64,000 bases of DNA from Ceratopteris richardii (lineage: Eukaryota; Streptophyta; Polypodiopsida; Polypodiales; Pteridaceae): positions 51,593,894-51,657,893 of the forward strand of contig CM035422.1 in assembly GCA_020310875.1 (NCBI GenBank), given 5' to 3'. The notes beneath the pieces are model-generated. The model was not told the DNA's origin and ran no database searches. It was given only the letters and a program-made list of their open reading frames with translations. The position numbers and the translations under genes are program-made. Shown here in pieces: positions 30,487 to 41,539 of the stretch; the first letter of the stretch is position 1; every line of letters starts with the position of its first letter.

Positions 30487-32621
30487 ATGGAAGCTTTAGC
30501 AAATTTTGCTACCTTCTGTGATGGAATTCCTCCGGACATGAGTGAATTCTTGCATGTCCAAGGTTTGTCCAACTTCGTTGAATTGCCCTGGCATTCAGTG
30601 GAGTGTCATCCATATTATGCTTACATTATCGCTGCTATTGCCGCCACACCTGCTACGGAGCAGAGTTGGCCTATTACGTGTTTCCCCTCTCGTGTCGTAA
30701 TCACCCTGCAGTCATTTGCTGCCGCTTTCCGACTCTCTCCGGAAGGACGAGAGAATGGTCCTAACCTTCCAATCGCTACGATGATTCAATTGTTTCCCAG
30801 GCACTCTTCGAATGAGTATGCCATACTCTGTCGCACTGAGCATGAACGAACAGCTTTGCAATTTTTAGTAGCCATACTGAACTTACAGAAACGCACTTAT
30901 GGGATTTCTTGCCCATTCTACTCAATGATTGATATGGTTGCTAGAGAGCCTATCAATTTTGCTTCTTACTATTTTCGGCGCATTCATCGTGAATGTGTTA
31001 CGATCATTAAACACGTTAACAAAGGTGATCTCCCACGATCACGTCTTCCCCACATCCTTACTTTTTTGTTTTTGGCCCTACAAGCAGCGCAACCACCTCC
31101 AAGAGCTCCAATCTTATATCATGAGGAATCTGCTCAAATACTTGAAGACGACAAAGAAGATGATGAAGAAATCTTCCAGCTCCTCCGCTGAAAACGCATA
31201 CGGATTAGTTCTTCTGATAGTCAAGTGCAAGGGTCTGCCGCTGGAAATAACGCAGACAAAAATGAAGAAGATATTTTCCACGACACAGCCACCTCAATAA
31301 ACCATGATTTGTCCTCTCAGTCTTCTCCAAACCAGCAACGAGATCAAAGTGTTACTGCCGATTCTGAAGACAAATCTTCTAAAGAAGAATCTCAGCAGCA
31401 GTCCCAATAAGATGTGCAAGAAGATACGCAGGTTATTGTTGCAGAAGTTTTGGCAGGTTTGATTGCGGCAATAGATTCTGCAGTTGCCCAACCTCAAGTG
31501 ACTTCGCAGCAACTTACCCAAAAATTATTGGTGGCCAACGATCTGCAACCCAATCCTCCACCCATACCTCCAATTAAACCCACTGACCCCATTCCACCTA
31601 TTGTACCTGAAGCACCGGATTCCTCATCCTCCTCACCCAATTACTCTCCACCAGATTCCACTCATCTCTTGACAACCTCTTCATCCCAGCACATTCCTCC
31701 AATCCCCATGTTTACCGAATTAGAATCAATGGTCCGTATGCTCATCTAGTTTTCCCAACAACTCCCATTGCAACTCAGAATGGTTACTGACAATATTCGT
31801 CAGGAATTGCAGCATAAGATTGATACCCTTGAAGCAGATATTACTCCATTACAGGAAGAAATCGATGCAGTAAAGCAGAAAATCATGCTCTGCACCTATA
31901 GATTCAACAGCTCCAATCCAGACTTGCCGAACAGGAATCATTAATTAGTCAAAGAGATGCTACATTAGCTGAGATTCAGGTTAAAGATGATTTATTAAGT
32001 GCTGCTGATGCTGAGATTGTCCACTTAACACAATTAGTACAGGATAAGGAGGATGCACGAGCTGCCCTTGGAAATTTATTGGCCGAAACACGAGTTCAAC
32101 TTGATGAAGCAGTGCAGACAGGAAAAGAGATGGCAGATTTAGCCAAACAAACAAACAGAGAACTTTAGCTTGCTAATGATAATTTGTATGAATCAAATTC
32201 TACTCTTAAAAACCAGATGACATTGGTCGCTCAGCTCCAGAAAGAGGTTCCAGCGATTTGAAGAGAGCGAGATGCTTATTTTCAGACCATCCAATTTCAG
32301 AATCAAGAACTGAAGAGAAGAGAAAGGCAACTTGGAGCTCAAGCAGAGCGTTTATCCCGTGTCGATCAACAGATTGCCGATATGAAGTTAAGTCGTGACG
32401 CAGCACTGGCAAATGACTTTTACTTGCAGGAAGCGTTTTTGCAGACACAGGCGGAAATATTAATGAGTCAAGTAATTTCTTTAAGTTCTGTCCGTACTGA
32501 TGCACAACTAGTAGAACCAGACACTCTAAAGAAAATGCTGGACAGCCTCAAGCAAAAAATTGCCAGAACATTTAAGTTAGCCCGAACAATGTATCTTCAG
32601 GGTATAGTAGATGAGCCATAA
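30487..32621 (+). pseudogene. G3 ORF3: family B accessory protein
   Basis: Starts MEALANFATFCDGIPPDMSE (ATG 30487). The head domain is open to about 31191 and is followed by the basic cluster KRIRISSSDSQ, partly in another frame. The Ser/Gln/Pro-rich middle is 31225-31749. The coiled-coil tail, with stops at about 31747, 32168 and 32261, ends at YLQGIVDEP (stop 32619-32621). It matches G2 and G4 throughout. Upstream in-frame codons add a Cys/Phe-rich stretch (from 30424), but the shared start is the MEALAN Met. Confidence 0.75.
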
Positions 32622-32663
32622 AATTTTGTATACATGCGGGTTCAAGTCCACCGTGCATGCCAG

Positions 32664-33204
32664 TGTAAGCCACCGGATTGGCAATTGTAAATCTTTTCCT
32701 TTTCATATTCTACACGAACCGAAAGGTCATTGCGTAGAATTGTATCCATTTATAAATCATGAAAGGACGCTTTGGTGACACCCGAAAGAATCGCCAGACT
32801 GTCTATCTGGGCGATACGTTCTGTGGAGTTTCCGTAGTGTTGTTCTTCTGAGAATTCTGAGTAGTATTGTGTTCTTTTCGTCGTCGTTGTTTGATTACCT
32901 TAGCTTGTGGTTAGCACTTTTCCATTAAGTTAAGTGTTGTAAGTTTGGGTTACGGTAATGTTTACTTTTTGCGTTATGTACTGAGAAAGTCTTAATCTGT
33001 GTACGAACCGGAAATTTGTGAGAGAACGAGCCAGAGTAGTAATAGTAATTCGTGTTAACAGAGTTCTTTGAACACTCGTGTACTGCTTTGTGAGTGATTA
33101 ATTGGGAAAATCAAGTATAGGGCCTCTGATTATTCAGAGCCCTTTCACTCCCAAGAACCCGAAAACAGCTTAAACGCGTCTCTGACGGCAACGTGCGTTT
33201 AACA
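32664..33204 (+). repeat. G3 3' LTR
   Basis: TGTAAGCCACCGG...GTTTAACA. It is preceded by the conserved family B tail gggttcaagtccaccg...ccag, also seen in G2 and G4. Differences from the 5' LTR are mainly transitions. Confidence 0.95.
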
Positions 33205-34158
33205 CATGGGAGGTCTCAGGCACATCTGGTGGATCAAGGTCTAGTGCTAGTGTTCCGAGGAGGAGCTATAACTTGCAGGGCAAAGACTTTGAGATCCGTA
33301 AATTTGATGGCATAAACTCTGCTCTATGAAAGAATCAGATTAAAGATGTGTTAATTCAAAGGAGGCAATGGAAACAAGTAAATGGAATTTCAAAGAAGTG
33401 TGCTGACATGGAGGAAGATGATTGGGATGAGTTATATCAAATGGCCAAGTCTACCATTCACTTGCACTTGGCAGATAATGTTTACTTTACAGTATTAGAT
33501 TGTGAAAGTGTAGAGGATCTTTGGAAGAAGTTATGCAATACATATGAAAAAGAGATTGCACCAAATAAAATATATATGATGAGAAAATTATACGATCTTC
33601 GCATGAAGGACACAGATAGTGTTGCTGCTCATCTAAATGAGTTTGATGCTATATTCTCCTAGTTATAGGCTCAAAAAAATGGATATGGATAATGAAATGA
33701 AAGTAGCATTGTTGTTATGCACATCATGGGATACGTTTTGCACAGTTATTAGCAATAGTGCACGTGGTGGTAAACTCGTCTATGATGACATATGTGGAGC
33801 ACTCTTGAGTGAGGAGATTCGTAGAAAATCTATGGTTGGCACTCAGAGTGGAGATGCATATAATGTTTGTGATTCTTACCAAGGAAAGAATCAGCAACAT
33901 GGTAGGAGCAAGAACAAGGAATAGAATGGTCAACAAAATAAGAGTAAAAGTAAACTAAGGAAGAGGGATATCGAATGTCATTATTGACATAAGAAAGGAC
34001 ACATGAAGAAAGACTATTATGCATTAAAGAATGCTAAAGGTAAAGGACAGAATGTTGATGGGCATGTTAAACAGTAACCTGCACCATCTACTTTGACTGT
34101 GAAGATTGAAGAAATTAATGCTATTTCTGATGATGTTGATGTGTTGACACTTGATAGT
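33205..34158 (+). pseudogene. gag: C3 gag (copia, UBN2-like) with zinc knuckle remnant
   Basis: Recognisable blocks are FEIRKFDGINSALW, YMMRKLYDLRMKDTDSVAAH and LLCTSWDTFCTVISN, typical of copia Gag. A TAG at 33660-33662 and a frameshift around 33640-33670 separate the frames 33348-33662 and 33637-33924. The zinc knuckle reads CHY-stop-HKKGHMKKDYY, with two Cys lost, one of them to a TGA. A TGA also interrupts NSALW. Confidence 0.85.
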
Positions 34159-35397
34159 TGTAAGATGCCATATTAATTTTCCACTCGAAAAACAAAAAAA
34201 GATGTTTAGGTAATAATGAAATTTTATGTTTAGGATATTCTGATCATGTCTGCAAAATTTTGTAGCAATAAGTTTTTACATTGTCTCTCTAGAAAGTTGT
34301 CACATGAAATTTGTGTGTTAAATTTGAGCATGAAGATGAAGGAATTCGAAAAAGTGTTGTATGAGAGAAAGGTAGAGTACTCTTAGTAGAAAAACTTTAC
34401 CTGATTGAATTTTTTGTAGTTCCTATGTTTTATGTCTCATTTGGCTCCATGAAGGTAGGTTAATGAAGAGAGTTTTCATGTTTTTTCATCTCTCTAGAAT
34501 TTTTGATTTTGTAGGGCCCAAAAGTGATATCTGGAAGCAGATTTTGACCTGAGGCATCTCTAACACTATTGTACATACTTAGGAATTGAATATTTTTGTG
34601 TCTCACAAGCTTAAGCTAATTCCTCACTGTGTTTGAGTTACAAGACTTGGAAAAGTGCCGTTTTCCAACATTAAAAAAAAAAGAAGCCTTGATTCATGTT
34701 ATTGATGTTCACGGATTTAGAAAATGCACATGGGTAAATGGGTAATTTCGGGTAATTGACATGTGTGTGAGTGTGTTGCAGGGATCAACTCTATTTCTGC
34801 AGGTAAGATTATTGAGGTGGACATGAAAAGTAGATGCATGGGTGGTCTGGAAGTCTTGCATGAGACATGCGAAAAGACGCTATCTTGGAGCATGCAGATT
34901 CTAAGAGTGCGGGTCTAGGAAGGCATGATTGGTCGTGCACTAGCAAAAGGTGGAAATCCAAAAAGACGAAGACTGAGAGATAGAAAAGGACGATGCTTAT
35001 ACATTGATCATGATCATTTTTTGGATTCTGGAATTACGATTGAGATTGGGATTGAGATTGAGATTGCAATTGAGATTGGGATTGAGATTGTAATTGTGAT
35101 TGAGATTGAAATTGAGAGTGGGATTAAGAGTGGGATTGAGATTAGGATTGAGATTGTGATTGTGATTGAGATTGGGATTGAGATCAGCACGAGGGTGGTT
35201 GGGTGGATGAGGCTTCACACTGAAGCTATTTGATGGATTTTGTAACGTAGATTATAACTACTTGTAAATCTACACAGATAATAAAATTCCCTCTCTTCTT
35301 GTGCTACGTAGACTCTGTTTTTCTTCTTTATATCTTGTGGTGTCGAAGTATATTTTTTTGTGTGGGTTTTTGATTCAAGATTAGGAGACTTGTTACA
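34159..35397. mobile_element. Solo LTR or short LTR-like element, 1239 bp
   Basis: It starts TGTAAGATGCC and ends CTTGTTACA, with short inverted termini (TGTAA/TTACA), and is flanked by a perfect 5-bp duplication atagt (34154-34158 and 35398-35402). Skipping it joins C3 gag to C3 protease in frame. It has no coding similarity. It contains a hexamer-rich tract (35035-35184). Its parent family is not otherwise visible in the window, so the orientation is unknown. Confidence 0.8.
35035..35184. repeat. GATTGA/GATTGG/GATTGT hexamer tract
   Basis: About 150 bp of imperfect 6-bp repeats inside the solo LTR. It produces artefactual open frames on both strands. Confidence 0.85.
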
Positions 35398-35470
35398 ATA
35401 GTACTATGCCAATTGAGGCTCTTATGGTTGATTCTCTTTCACACACATAGCTGCTAGATTTTGGTGCATG
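35398..35470 (+). pseudogene. pro: C3 protease start
   Basis: ALMVDSLSHT-stop-LLDFGAC corresponds to the copia protease signature W-LDSGAS; Ser is replaced by Phe and Trp by a TAG. It is cut at 35470 by G4. Confidence 0.7.
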
Positions 35471-36445
35471 TGTTAAACACTGTTATTCTAACTGTCAGAA
35501 GTGCGTTTAAGCGATTCTTGGGTTCTTGGGAGTGGAAGGGGTCTGTTAAACAGAGGCCCTATACTTAGTTCCCAGACTAACCACTTACACACAACAATAT
35601 ACTGATACTGAGTGCTCTATCAAGATTCTGTTGTAATTAGACATTCCCGTTCACGGCTTAGCTCAGCCACTTGTACCGAATACACTAAGATGTTGTATTG
35701 CATCTGCACATAAACTTACTGAAAATACCAGAACAAGAGTAATCGTTCAACCTTTATCGAATGGATACCACAATCCGACTAATGTTCGAAGATACAGAGA
35801 ATCCAAGTCCAAGTGTTCAGATACACCGTATTGAAGGTTCAGTACGCAACCCAAGAAATCCTACTGTAGCTTAAACTTTTCCGTATGAACCTGGACCTCG
35901 ATACTAAGACAACTTAATACAACCCGACTAATAGAAGCGCTACCACAACTGCATAGACTTCGCCACACACTTGCCGAACATTCCAAGAAAAGAGATAACA
36001 CGATATGCAAACTACTGATACTCACAACCGCAATGGATACCAACAGACAACAGACAAGACGAGGCACAGATACACACTGAATACTTAGAAATTAAACAAG
36101 ACACTCTGAATTAACCAACTCGACACAAAGTAACGCTGTAGACAAATCACCCAGACAGACAGTCTGGTGATCTCTCGAACGTCTATAAAGTTAACAAACA
36201 GAACAGATGTTGATGGCAGACAAGACAAGAGGCCAACATAAAACTCAGAATACTTGAAATTATGCAAACAAACACTATAATAACGCCCCGCTCAGTCACC
36301 CAGACAGACAGTCTGGTGATCCACCACGGAACGTCACTGGCGCGTCTTTCTTTGATTTATATAACCTTTACAAACTATCTGTAACAACTTTTCGCTCGTG
36401 CGAACAAGATTCAGTTATACATTTCCAATCCGGCGGTCGCTAACA
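35471..36445 (-). repeat. G4 3' LTR, 975 bp
   Basis: On the plus strand tgttaaac...cgctaaca. TATA box at 36355-36364 (minus strand). It carries two copies of the hairpin CCAGAC-N5-GTCTGG, at 36300-36316 and 36151-36167. Confidence 0.92.
36300..36316 (-). promoter_or_regulatory. G4 LTR hairpin, promoter-proximal copy
   Basis: Perfect 6-bp stem about 40 bp downstream of the TATA box. Bases around it (tcac...gtga) extend the pairing. A second copy is at 36151-36167. Confidence 0.6.
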
Positions 36446-36487
36446 CTCTGGCACGCACGGTGGACTCGAACCCGCAGGTTTACAAAA

Positions 36488-38647
36488 CTACTCGTCATCT
36501 ATAATGCCTTCTAAGTACATATTTCTAGCTAATCTAAAGGTGCGGGCGATCTTTTTCTTTAGTGTTTCTAACAATTATTTGAGTGTGTCCGGTTCTATTA
36601 GCTGTGCATCTATTCTTACAGAACTTAAGGCTATGGCTTTGGTGAGCAAAATCTCTGCTTGGGTCTGCAAAAAGGCTTCCTGTAAATAAAATTCATTTGC
36701 GAGCGCCGCATCTCTGGATACCTTCAAATCTGCAACTTGTTGCTCCATCTTGTTTACTCTTTCCTTCTAATTTTCCAGCTGATTCTCCCTTCTTTTGATT
36801 TCTTGAATCTGAAAATTTACGGATCTGGAGTATGACTCCTTTTTGTGTCAGAGATCTGATATTAACTTCTGTGTTTGAGCTTCCTTGGTCAAATAGTGTT
36901 TGAGCATGTTGTTGACATCTGATAAATTTTCTTTTGTTCTTTGAAGTTCTTCTTCTGTTAGCCTAGCTTGCCTCTGCTGTTCTTGGTTTTGCTGCACCGC
37001 TTCATCGAGTTGCACTCTGGTCTCTTCCAATAGATTACCTAATGCTACTCTGGCATCTTCTTTATCCTTTAGATCGATCTTCAACTGACTGATTTCGGCC
37101 TGTGCTTCGCTTAGTAACTTGTCCTTTTGGTTGAGATGTTCCAGTGCAGTATCTCTTTGATCGGAAATTGTTTGTTGTTCTGCAAGCTGGGCTTGGAGAT
37201 GGGTAATTTGGGCGTGCAGCTGATGGTTTTCTGCTTTGACCGCATCTATTTCTTCTTGCAGAGGCGTGATATCTGCTTCTAGGATGTCCACCTTGTGTTG
37301 TAACTCATTCCGAATATTATCGGTGACTTCTCTCATTTGGATTGGCAATTGCTATGATAACTAAATTAGCAATTGACCCATGTTTGCCAGTTCAGAGATT
37401 ACGGGAATCGAAGGAAGTGGGAGATGTTGGTGAGGTTGAGATGAGGACGTGGTGAGGAGTTGTTGGGAGTTGGGTGGGGAGTAGTTTGGGGATGAGGAAG
37501 AGGAGTCAGCGGGTTCGTTAGGGTGAATGGGTTGGATGGGGATAATGGTTTCGATTGGCGGCTCCGGTTGGGGAGTGGGAAGAACAGAATTTGACTGTGA
37601 TACCTTATCTCTGGTGTGTTGTGCAGTTTCTGCGGCTATGGACTCAACTGCCTTAAGCAACTCTTCGGGAACTTCTTTAGCAATTTGTTCCTCATCTGCT
37701 TGTTGTTCCCCCTCAGATTGTTGCTGGGATGCTTCTTCTGTAGAGCTTGTGTCGGCTTCAGTATGATTCTCTTGTTCTTGTTGCCCTTGGGAAGATGACT
37801 GCGCGGAGGATTCATGCTCCATCGATGTTGCAGTGTCGTGGAATGTTTCTTCGTCATGTTTTTCTTCTTCCTTGTTGTCATCTTTGTTTCCTTCGACTGA
37901 TCCCTGTGCTTCACTCTCAGAAGAACTGATTCTGATTCTCTTCCGGCAGAAGAGTTGGTTTAGCTCCTCTTCATCTTCTTCATCATCATCCCATAATTGC
38001 ACGGATTCTTCATGTCTTAGAACTGGGCCTCTGGGTGGTGGTTGTGCTGCAAGGATGGCCGGAAACAGGAATGATATGATATGAGGGAGTCTTGATCTTG
38101 GCGTTCCTCCCTTGTTTACCTGCTTGATGATTGCTACGCATTCTTTGTGAATGCGGTGAAAGAAATAGGACGCGAAATTTACTGGTTCTCGGGCGGCTAA
38201 GTCTATGGCGGAGTAGAAGGGACGGGATATTCCATAGGTGCGTTTCTGTAGGTTGAGAATAGCTACTAAGAATTGGAGGGCTGATCTTTTAGGTTCTGGT
38301 CGACAAAGGATCGCGTATTCGTTTGACGAATACCTAGGAAATAATTAGGTCATTGTTGCTACGGGGAGGTTCGGGCCATTTTCCCGATCTTGCGAAGGGA
38401 GTCGGAATGATTCAGCAAATGTTTGGAAGGTGATCAGTGTACGGGATGGGAGGGAGGTGATCGGCCAACTCTGCTTGGTGGCAGGTGTGTTGGCGATGGC
38501 GGAGATGATCTGGGCAAAGAATGGGTGGGATTCCACTGAATGCCAAGGCAGTTCAGCGAAATTGGATAGCCCACGAATGCGCAGGAACTCTCCTACGTCG
38601 GTAGGGAGTCCATCACGGAAGGCGGCATAGTTAGCCAAAGCTTCCAT
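36488..38647 (-). pseudogene. G4 ORF3: family B accessory protein
   Basis: Starts MEALANYAAFRDGLPTDVGE (ATG 38647). The head is interrupted by a TAG near 38346. The middle part, 37361-38002, carries CRKRIRISSSESEAQ and acidic Ser/Glu/Gln runs. The coiled coil runs through 36848-37348 and beyond, and the end is YLEGIIDDE (stop 36488-36490). Heptad-like Leu/Ile/Ala spacing and dense Glu/Gln/Lys support a long coiled coil. Confidence 0.75.
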
Positions 38648-38993
38648 GGCGCACACAGAGACAGCAATCACAAGTACACAGAGCATAGGGTACGCACAAT
38701 AACACAAATCACACAAACACAATAGCGATTTTCGGCGAAACAGAAAAGGTTAAATAGATGTGTTGCAGGGGAGAACAATCAAGAATGACTAATCATCGCG
38801 CAGTATTGAGATGATAATTCTTAACTTCGGTGTGCATGCGTGAGTAGCTGGAAAGGGCAGGGCGGCTGTGGACATAATTAGGTATCAAAACGTAGATATT
38901 TACAGAATTATTTTATTAAGCATGCCAAAAAAGGAAAGAAAAGAAAATTAAAGAAAAAAGAACGCCAAAAGACGCGGCTAACCGCGAAACGTT

Positions 38994-40093
38994 TCAGTGT
39001 GGATTAGATGCTTGTTGATACGGCCGCAACTTTGATCCATTTATCACCTTTGGAAGAGGAATTCCGGTCAAAGTGGTCAACCAAAAAGTTGCTGGGCCTA
39101 CTTGTTCAGCAATTCGGTAGGGACCAAACCATCGTAACTTGAATTTGCCAGCAGAGCGATTCGACTTTGCATTGTAAAAGAGTACAAGTTGTCCCACCGA
39201 AAAAATTGGAGTCTTTAGATATCGATCATGTGTTCGAGCTTGTCTTAGCTGTACTTCCTGTATAGTCAAAAAACTGTGCCATCGATGCTCGTCTAATTCT
39301 CTGAGTGTATCCAACTGAAATAACAGTGATTCTTCAGGTAGCGTTTCTGAGTGATTGCTACTCGTAAACGTGGTATAACTATTTCCATCGGTGCTATTGC
39401 TTCCAATCCATAAGCTAGTTTGAAAGGGGTTAATCCTGTTGCTACCTTGTATGTAGTCCGGTATGCCCATAATAATGCAGGTAACAGTTGATCCCATCTT
39501 TCCGGTGCTTCCAAAATGAGTTTTCGAAGCATATTCAACAAAGTTTTGTTTGTACTCTCAGCCAAACCATTTGCACGAGGATAATATGGTGAACTAAATT
39601 TATGTGTGATCTGAAACAAATGTGTGAGTACTTTCATTAAATTGTTGACAAAATGAGTGCCTTGATCTGTAACAAGTTCTAGCGGTAAGCAAAAACGTGG
39701 AAAGACATCCTTCAGTAGACACTTAGCTACCACAACAGCTGTGGCAGACCGTAAAGCACAGGCTTCTGCCCATCTGGTAGCATAATCAGTACATGTCAAA
39801 ATATAACGATTATTACTGAGGATTGATGGTGGTAACTGCCCCAAATGAGTCCTGAATAGAGTGGCGTATTCCTGTACTGTTTGATTTATCTTCTGTCTAT
39901 TGTTTTGTAGGTAGTCAAAAATTTCAGCAGGATTCTTCTTTAGCCTGAATCTTTGCAAAAAGGCATCCCTTACTGCTTCATAGGTGCCGAAATGATTAAT
40001 ATCATATTCTGTAAGCCATCTAGCTGCTTCGTTAACCAATGTCGATTGGAAAACAATAGCCTTATACGCCGGATCAGGTGGATGGTTGAGCAC
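38994..40093 (-). pseudogene. G4 gag-integrase deletion fusion
   Basis: Frame 39293-40093 (266 codons) begins in capsid (YDINHFGTYEAVRDAFLQRF) and at about 39827 passes from THLGQLPP directly into ILSNNRYILTCTDYATRW of integrase. The fusion keeps the frame open. The first catalytic Asp of integrase is lost; the second (TDQGTHF) and the Glu (NGLAESTN) remain. A frameshift near 39340 leads to 38994-39497, the C-terminal module. The join falls at a ccacca-like stretch shared by both parents. Confidence 0.85.
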
Positions 40094-40167
40094 TGCGTAA
40101 CTTATCTCAAAGGTACGTACATGAGCATCTAGGTCATCTCCTGGGAATCCACCAAATTTGATGTACG

Positions 40168-40200
40168 TTACTCCTGTTGGAGTCGGCCTTGGTGGGCATA

Positions 40201-40234
<34 letters not shown>

Positions 40235-40896
40235 CTGTTGTGTTGCCCGTTCATGGCTGTGATGGTTGTATTGTGACTATCTTCTGTATCCCGGGGCTGA
40301 ATATCAGAACCGTCGGAATCTGTATCGCCGGCCTGTGCACTTTCCGGGTCGATAATCTTGTTTAGTATGTTTCGAATCTCGGTTTCGAACAAGCTACCTT
40401 CCTTCTTGATGTCAAATGTAGGGAAGCTTACTCCCAATAGCGGTGACTGGGCTGAAGATTCACCGAGGAATGGTAAACCGTCGCCGGAGGACTGCGATCT
40501 TTCAGCAACTATTACCAAAATATCACCGAAATGTGTCGAATCTTCACCAAAACAAGGTGTTTTTTCGCCTTCACTAATTTCTTTGGCTAAGGTGTTTCTA
40601 GTCGCAAACAAATTTGAATCTTTACCCAACTCTTGAGATGTCTTGCATCCTCTAATATGTGGTAATAGAAAGTTAGAGTACGACCTTTCTTGAGCATCCC
40701 TTGTGCACCAAATTGTGAGCTTATCTGTCTCCTCTTGTGTAGGTGCTCCTTTGGATCTTGGAATAGGCATAGCTTCATCACTTGCTACAATTTCATAAAG
40801 ATTTCTACCTTGCAAATAAGCCTCCATTCTGATTTGCCAAGCCATGTAGGTGTGTCGATCAAGCTTCTCGATCATTGAGGGAAAGTCTTCACCCAT
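40168..40896 (-). CDS. Chimeric copia-gypsy gag ORF (C4-G4)
   Basis: An open frame runs from the copia gag ATG at 40896 (MGEDFPSMIEKLDRHTYMAW) through a copia UBN2/DUF4219-like N-terminus (EAYLQGRNLYEIV) to CKTSQE. At about 40636 it continues in frame into the G4 gypsy gag leader (SNLFATRNTLAKEI, FGESSAQSPLLGV) and ends in an Asn-rich tract encoded by a shifted CAA/CAG-type repeat (40200-40247). The open frame also extends upstream of the ATG to 40998 through the PBS. A copia LTR with a TATA box lies just upstream, so the chimera has its own promoter. Whether it is expressed is unknown. Confidence 0.8.
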
Positions 40897-40905
40897 CTTG
40901 ATCGA

Positions 40906-40917
40906 GCTCTGATACCA
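40906..40917 (-). promoter_or_regulatory. C4 primer-binding site (initiator tRNA-Met)
   Basis: TGGTATCAGAGC on the minus strand, an exact match to the common plant copia PBS, one base after the LTR end. The gag ATG lies only about ten bases further on. Confidence 0.9.
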
Positions 40918-41529
40918 CTGAAAGAACTTGGAGAAGCTTGTAGGAGGTAGAAAAGTGCGTTTTGAAGCGATGAAGTTTGGTATAGCCAACCGGCACAAGA
41001 CCAGCCCTTGAGCTTACAGAGACTTAGATAGACCTTATAGGGATGTGATACGTGCAAAGAAATGCACTATGTACTTTGGAACATCAAGGATAATAAGTTG
41101 ATACAAAACAGATAGGTTCGCGGGTCGACTAGCTTAAAAAACTTACTATCTATGGAAGAGACAATGCACTTCAAATGCTCATAGCCACTAGCATGATTAC
41201 AATTAGAAAAAATCCTTTTATGGGAGACACTCAACGGTGGTACCTCATATTTTTCAGGAATACATAGAGATTGACCCCAAGATTGAAAAATTGAGATTTC
41301 TCCCAATCTACTAAATCAAATGCTATGAAGATCTACAAGCATAAACTAGACACTAATAGCTTTCCAATGATTCATGTTTCACTCAATTTGAAGCTTTGTA
41401 GAGAGAGCAGCAGCCTTTGCAAGATTATTGTTGGTGAAGAAGATGATGCAGAGAATTGAAGGAGCAAGACAATGATGGTCACAAGTGTATGTATATTGCT
41501 TCCATGCATTGTACAAGTGATTTCAAGTC

Positions 41530-41539
41530 TTTATATAGA
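41530..41539 (-). promoter_or_regulatory. TATA box in C4 LTR
   Basis: ctatataaag on the minus strand, about 600 bp upstream of the PBS. Confidence 0.6.

Larger units (their letters stand above)
23833..33204 (+). mobile_element. G3: complete family B Ty3/gypsy element
   Basis: The two LTRs are 543 and 541 bp (23833-24375 and 32664-33204), with about 25 substitutions by hand count. It is flanked on both sides by catg (23829-23832 and 33205-33208). Internal order is PBS, gag, PR, RT, RNase H, IN, ORF3. It is inserted at the second codon of the C3 gag. All genes are broken by stops and frameshifts, and integrase has lost its second catalytic Asp. Confidence 0.95.
23825..35470 (+). mobile_element. 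C3: copia gag/protease host, split by three insertions
   Basis: The pieces 23825-23832, 33205-34158 and 35398-35470 form one copia gag to protease frame on the plus strand. The gaps are G3, a 1.24-kb solo LTR and the left edge of G4. At the two closed junctions the frame continues when the insert and one target-duplication copy are ignored. The rest of the element is not found beyond G4, unless C5 is its 3' end. Confidence 0.8.
35471..40636 (-). mobile_element. G4: family B Ty3/gypsy element, internally deleted, 5' end replaced
   Basis: On the minus strand: gag leader (to 40636), capsid, then a deletion that fuses gag to the integrase core, spacer, ORF3 and an intact 3' LTR (35471-36445). 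Nucleocapsid, protease, RT and RNase H are gone. Its 5' LTR and PBS are missing; the gag leader joins C4 copia gag in frame at about 40636. Its left flank ends gcatg, again CATG. Confidence 0.9.

Noticed and set aside
30470-30487. Splice acceptor just before ORF3 in G3
   Set aside because: gcgtgcag fits, but G2 and G4 do not keep the AG, and no donor could be named.
34925-35233. Frames of Glu-Ile and Asn-Leu-Asn-Pro repeats on both strands
   Set aside because: Both come from the hexamer tract in the solo LTR.
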